Shown here one piece after another: positions 34,511 through 38,185 of a DNA stretch of 38,185 nt. This DNA is from Ectocarpus siliculosus. Taxonomy: Eukaryota; Sar; Phaeophyceae; Ectocarpales; Ectocarpaceae. The notes beneath the pieces were generated by a model. It saw only the letters and a program-made list of their open reading frames with translations. It was not told where the DNA came from and ran no database searches. A program made the translations under genes and the position numbers. Position 1 is the stretch's first letter, and each line of letters begins with the position of its first letter. Where the stretch lies: positions 4,308-42,492 of the forward strand of contig FN648757.1 of NCBI GenBank assembly GCA_000310025.1, written 5' to 3'.

Positions 34511-34650
34511 TGTATTGTGAAGTGCTGCACAAGTTACCAGCTCTCTTCAGGGTCCGGGGAAATGTCGTACAGTCCCTTCTTTCTCGCGCAACCCTTTTGT
34601 GAAGCGCTGGCCAATCCACCAGCTTAAACTTCAGGGTTCGGGGGAAAATT
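34511..34650. repeat. Diverged copies of the 94-bp repeat family
   Basis: Two copies of a TGTGAAG(T/C)GCTG ... CAGCT ... TTCAGGGTTCGGGG block, related to 28175-28343 and in the same orientation. Confidence 0.65.
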
Positions 34651-34795
34651 TCAACCGCAGCTTTCCGTGTCAGACTAGTGCGTAGTGTGACTGCTGAGTT
34701 CTTCGGCTTAACGGCTTACTTCCTGAGATGCGTATGTGTGCCGGCAACCCACTCGGTGAGACCTTGATGGTTGATGATAAGACTTACTAGGGTAA

Positions 34796-34830
34796 GGTGG
34801 CCGCCCGCCGTAGGCGGCGGGACGGCCACC
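34796..34830 (-). terminator. Helitron 3' hairpin
   Basis: A 15-bp stem (GGTGGCCG... / ...CGGCCACC with a one-base bulge) and a TAGG loop. On the minus strand it is followed by TTACC and CTAG (34790-34787), then T. Spacing and composition match the subterminal hairpin that defines Helitron 3' ends. Confidence 0.65.
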
Positions 34831-35227
34831 CGGATATACGCACGAAGAAGGTCAATGAATGATTTGTGGATGTGAAGTGCGGGAAATAGAAAGGAGGATG
34901 CAGGTTATGTCTATTAAAGGAGGATGTGGCAATGATGATACATCCCGCGACTTTGTTCACGACTGCAATTGAAGCGCAGTGACTTATGAGGGGCGATGAA
35001 TGTGTAATCCCCATAATTTAATGAAAAGATCATTGGAAAGTATGCAGGATGGGCAGGCGGATGAATGACTCGGAAAGAGTCATCGGTGACGCCGCACTTT
35101 TGTTTCTGCAACGGAGTATTGGTGGTGAGTGTAATGCGCTCCTTGATAAGAATCAATGGTGAAAAGAGCAAGAAAACGGTGCTACCCGGTGTAGAAAGAA
35201 AGTGACGAAGATGATGTCGTGATAACT

Positions 35228-35455
35228 TCAAGCCATGACGCTTTGACTCGTTAAAAGTGGTCGGATACGTGTGATGACAATTTTGTTTCGTGCATTATTA
35301 TACATGTGTGCGGGCGAATGAATAAGCGATATCTTCATGAAATTCTTACCCTCAGCGCATGGTTGTCGGAAATGCATTTGCTTGATGATGCATTTCCACG
35401 CGGCTTCTGTCGCTGTCAAACATCTGAGTGATTTCCAGTCTTTGATGGTGTCGAC
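35228..35455 (-). pseudogene. Helitron Rep region, C-terminal fragment
   Basis: The reading from 35455 (VDTIKDWKSLRCLTATEAAW followed by KCIIKQMHFRQPCAE) matches the conserved block downstream of the Rep core in Helitron proteins (pattern ...A.EA.WR...F..H...P.V). The remainder to 35228 is less clear. It is in a different frame from the upstream fragment. Confidence 0.55.
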
Positions 35456-35631
35456 GTGATTGCGTCGTGATTCCGTTATGGCGAAGTCCGAACGATCCGA
35501 AGGCTTGTAAATGTACCTTGAATGCAGTTGACCGTTTTTAAGAGGGTTGTGTCAGGAGAAAGCAGTGTGGATGCGCAGGAAACATTCGCAACGAAAAGAC
35601 ATCACATTGCAATGAATTTTTATCAAAGCAC

Positions 35632-35895
35632 TCATGCGTATACGTAGGAGATGATGTTGGCCATGGTGCACACTTCGATGTTGATGTGGGCGAAGAAAAG
35701 GAGTAGAAGAATGGCATTGTAGGGAACAATGTCGGTGTCTTGTTCGGACCGTTTGTATAGCGGGTAACCTCTGGAGTCGAAAGTTGTAACGCTCTGAGGA
35801 GGTTTAGGAAACCTCTTGGAGCACGTTGTTTGACCGTCCCTGTAACACACCCGATGGTGCTTTTTGCAGTCCTTGTGCGTCATGAAGGTTTGCAT
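35632..35895 (-). pseudogene. Helitron Rep region, central fragment
   Basis: Rolling-circle replication initiator region. It shows the family blocks CYRDGQTTCSKRFPKPPQ, GYPLYKRSEQD, VPYNAILLLLFFAHINIEVC and an ISYVYA run that normally continues into the YKY block. It ends at a stop by frame loss. Upstream and downstream pieces lie in other frames, with small introns or single-base losses between. Confidence 0.7.
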
Positions 35896-35903
35896 GTCAT
35901 TAA

Positions 35904-36404
35904 CTATAGTTGTAGGCTGTGGCTTATAAGAACAGACGAGTGTAAATGATCGGCGTGAGGGGAGATTGAATTTGACAGTTTCATGGATATATGCCGGAAT
36001 ACAGCAAAGTTGGAAAACTCACCTTTGAACAACTGAGCACCGCAGTGTTGGCATGGGGAGGCAATATCAACGATGATGTTGGCAGCCCGTTGTGCGGTGT
36101 TGATGATGTCGTTCCGTGCATCCAACGTAAATGCTCTCTGTTCTTCGTTGCACTCTGGACGAAGCAAAGGTAGTTCCCAGAACTGGGAGATGGTGGTGGA
36201 CATGTTAGGACTACGCACGTATGTTGATCTAGGACGGGCGTTGTCGTGTCTGACATGTTGCTCATTAATTTGTCCCCCGCGACTGCTTCCATCACGTGAA
36301 TTTCTGCGACAATCGAGTGTTTCGTTCCTCCTCGCGCGTCGAAGTCGTTGTTGTTCGTTGCGTCGGTTCTGTTGAGCTCTCGAGTATTGTCGTGTTGACG
36401 GCAT
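35904..36404 (-). pseudogene. Helitron N-terminal fragment with CxxC motif
   Basis: ATG-started ORF with an Arg/Gln-rich N-terminus (RAQQNRRNEQQRLRRARRNE), then LLRPECNEEQRAFTLDARND and the Helitron-like CQHCGAQLFKGE motif that normally precedes the Rep region. Coding sense probably stops at FKGE, where a donor-like GGTGAGTTTTC occurs; the rest of the ORF is unlike the family. Confidence 0.55.
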
Positions 36405-36460
36405 CGGAAACGGCAGTGGAGGTGTGTGTGTGTGCCGCGTATATGATTGCGGCGGAAAAG

Positions 36461-36513
36461 TAGATACGTAGATGCGTAGATGCGTAGATGCGTAGATGCG
36501 TACTGTAGATGCG
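36461..36513. repeat. 10-bp microsatellite (TAGATGCG-type)
   Basis: About five copies of a 10-bp unit TAGATGCGTA/GTAGATGC. Confidence 0.8.
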
Positions 36514-36600
36514 GGTAAACAAAATATGCGGCGGAAATTTTATTGGCGAGGTTGTGCGCAGGAAATCCGTATATTTGCCCGTATGCGGCAGCGGGCATGG

Positions 36601-37895
36601 GGCATCTGAATGCTGTAAATCTGCAGTGAGCATGGCCAATTGTAACTACTTGTCATGATGTGACGACGTTTGATGAATGCATAAAGGGTGGCAGATGTTT
36701 GTGTTGTGTAATGTCACGTCCATGCGCGTCGATGCATGCAGAACGTGTACGTGGATGTTGGGAAGCACACAGCGGCTGAGGTCTACTTTGGCGAAGGTCT
36801 CAAAGTCGGTGTCATAATGAGCAAGGCGTCATTCCTTTGGTAGGAATCATAAAGTGCACGTGATGAACGCACTTGCGTGGTTTCAAGTCGTGATATGGAG
36901 TATTGGGCGAGAGAGGCCAAAAAAAAATCAAAAAAAAAAAATTCTAACCCCATATGAAGCGGATGCATTCATTAATCAAGATGTGGGACTCATCAGCCGA
37001 ATCGTGATATATATATATATATAATCTCTAGTCTTGGCTGAAGTTCCTTCTGCTGCTGATGATGCAGCTCCTCCTTTCTCTGTAGATGCAGTGACTCCTG
37101 CTGCTCTCGATGAAGGAAATTTGTTGCCCAGCACCTAGCTCCTTATTAATGTAGGGTGGTCCGCAGCCGCGCTGTCTACTCTGTCAGGACGTAGACCCGC
37201 GCCGATTGGAGATCTTCTTCTACCGGTGGGGTTCTCGCGTGGTTGTGACGGGATCAGCGTCACCAATTCCACCGAGACGTCGTGTGAATTTAGCCGGATC
37301 AGGACTCAAATTTCACCGACCGCAGTTCTCGACTACACGGGTTGGGAATCGCTCTCGCTCCGCAACCGCCGCTTTACTGCCCGTAGGGATTATCGCTCAC
37401 CCGAGTGTATAGTGGACAGGCTATAGACTCGGTTTGGTGGCGTACCTGCCTGCCGCGTGACCTTATCTCGGCGCAACAATTTATATTTTGTCAGCGGAGA
37501 GGTTGCCACTACACAGAGCCGATACTCACGGCAGGACTTTCCTGACGTCCGTCGTGTACGGGGTGAAATGATCATGCTCCCGCTGGCCTACGACTTACCG
37601 GTCACGGGGTGAGGGCCCTCAATGCCCGTCCGGTGCTTGCTGCTTCAAGTCTTCGTCTAGCGTGAACACAGTTGTTAGACTTGTATTCCGCCGAGCAGTC
37701 TCCAGCCCACTCCCGGGGGTGCTTGTTCAGTGCAACAGGGTAGCTAATCCTGCAGCCACTGGCCGTACAATCTTGTCTCCTCTGCTGCTGTTGTCGGCGG
37801 TCTTCTGTCCTCGCTGTTCTGCTGATCTCGCGACGACGAAGGTCTTGTTCTGCCGAGGCCTCGTTGAGTCTTCAGACACCAGTTAGCATGCCATC
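36601..37895. other. No gene recognised
   Basis: About 1.3 kb. It contains A-rich runs (36920-36943), an (AT)n tract (37007-37022) and only short open frames. It may hold more of the Helitron 5' part or another element's LTR, but I cannot support either. Confidence 0.45.
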
Positions 37896-37971
37896 TGTTG
37901 AGAAGCACGATGACCACTAGACTACTAGTCAGCGCTGACTAGTAGTCTAGTGGTCATCGTGCTTCTCAACA
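37896..37971. repeat. Perfect 76-bp palindrome
   Basis: 38-bp arms without a mismatch or spacer, centred between 37933 and 37934 on AGCGCT. The outer ends are TGTTGAGAAGC and its complement. The right arm contains the A-box of the tRNA-like sequence that follows. Confidence 0.95.
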
Positions 37972-38008
37972 AAAGCCAGGGTCCGGGGTTCCATTCCCCC
38001 CGTGAGCA
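37934..38008 (+). other. tRNA-like sequence with pol III A- and B-boxes
   Basis: The A-box-like TAGTCTAGTGG (37943-37953) and B-box-like GGTTCCATTCC (37987-37997, one deviation) are spaced as in a tRNA. A T-arm-like GGGG/CCCC stem and a 5/7 acceptor match can be drawn, but the D and anticodon stems are poor. It is more likely a degraded tRNA or a tRNA-derived SINE head than a working tRNA gene. Confidence 0.4.
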
Positions 38009-38185
38009 TCACTCTCTGTGCGCCCGATGTATGAGGAAAAAGAGTCTATGAGACCTCACAAAGCAGGCCGATGTACCTCTTGTACCTATGCAGTTTCCTG
38101 GCGCGACACCGCTGATCACAGGGATGGCACCCCTGGGGAGACCTGTTCGTGGCTGCACAGCACCTCGGACACGGGCATTGACTTT
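38009..38185. other. No feature recognised
   Basis: The last 177 bases show no gene or repeat. Confidence 0.5.

Larger units (their letters stand above)
34787..36600 (-). mobile_element. Degenerate Helitron, truncated
   Basis: The minus strand carries Helitron N-terminal and Rep-region fragments (35228-36404) and ends with a GC-rich hairpin followed nine bases later by CTAG and then T, the standard Helitron 3' terminus. No PIF1-type helicase domain is present and the Rep reading is broken, so the copy cannot be autonomous. The 5' TC end was not located; 36600 is a nominal limit. Confidence 0.65.

Overview
This looks like a stretch of eukaryotic nuclear DNA made almost entirely of transposable elements. 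The evidence is Ty3/gypsy and Ty1/copia LTR retrotransposons, a hAT-type element, a Helitron remnant, minisatellites, spliced-looking sequence, and no compact operon-like genes. Intermediate GC and the style of the gypsy RT/integrase suggest a stramenopile, perhaps a brown alga. That is a guess from pattern memory, not something the sequence proves. A 554-base assembly gap lies at 22174-22727.

Left end (1-3186, minus strand): part of an LTR element with a probable LTR, a copia-type Gag with two zinc knuckles, and an unrecognised acidic/basic ORF with a possible SAP-like segment. It appears to cut off the 3' end of the next element.

3187-15154 (minus strand): a large Ty3/gypsy element. Reading from its 5' LTR (15154-14856), it has an exceptionally long Gag (coiled coil, Ala-rich repeats, Ser run, Pro-rich repeats, zinc knuckle). 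An in-frame TGA follows, then a linker, a well-preserved NADAR (YbiA-like) domain, an aspartic protease, RT, RNase H and integrase. The NADAR domain inside the polyprotein is the most interesting item in the window. The reading frame changes several times. One change coincides with a 44-nt intron-like segment and another with a slippery-looking heptamer.

15155-21869: an accretion zone. It holds a solo copy of the gypsy LTR in opposite orientation with a 4-bp target duplication, a 1.4-kb hAT-type non-autonomous element with 8-bp duplications, a foldback-like palindrome of about 1.4 kb, and two inverted copies of another repeat.

21870-28035 (minus strand): a Ty1/copia element with Gag, protease, integrase, RT and RNase H, broken by two single-base frame changes and the assembly gap. 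Its 3' LTR is visible; no 5' LTR copy was found.

28036-34786: repeats (94-, 73-, 149- and 61-bp units) and otherwise unassigned DNA with faint exon-like segments on the minus strand, possibly a decayed or intron-rich host gene.

34787-about 36600 (minus strand): a Helitron-like remnant with Rep-region fragments and a hairpin plus CTAG terminus. The right end holds no recognised gene but has a perfect 76-bp palindrome, one arm of which runs into a tRNA-like sequence.

Ten of the eleven frame changes I could place in the three elements go in the direction expected of a one-base deletion. This points to deletion-biased decay or to homopolymer undercalls in the assembly.
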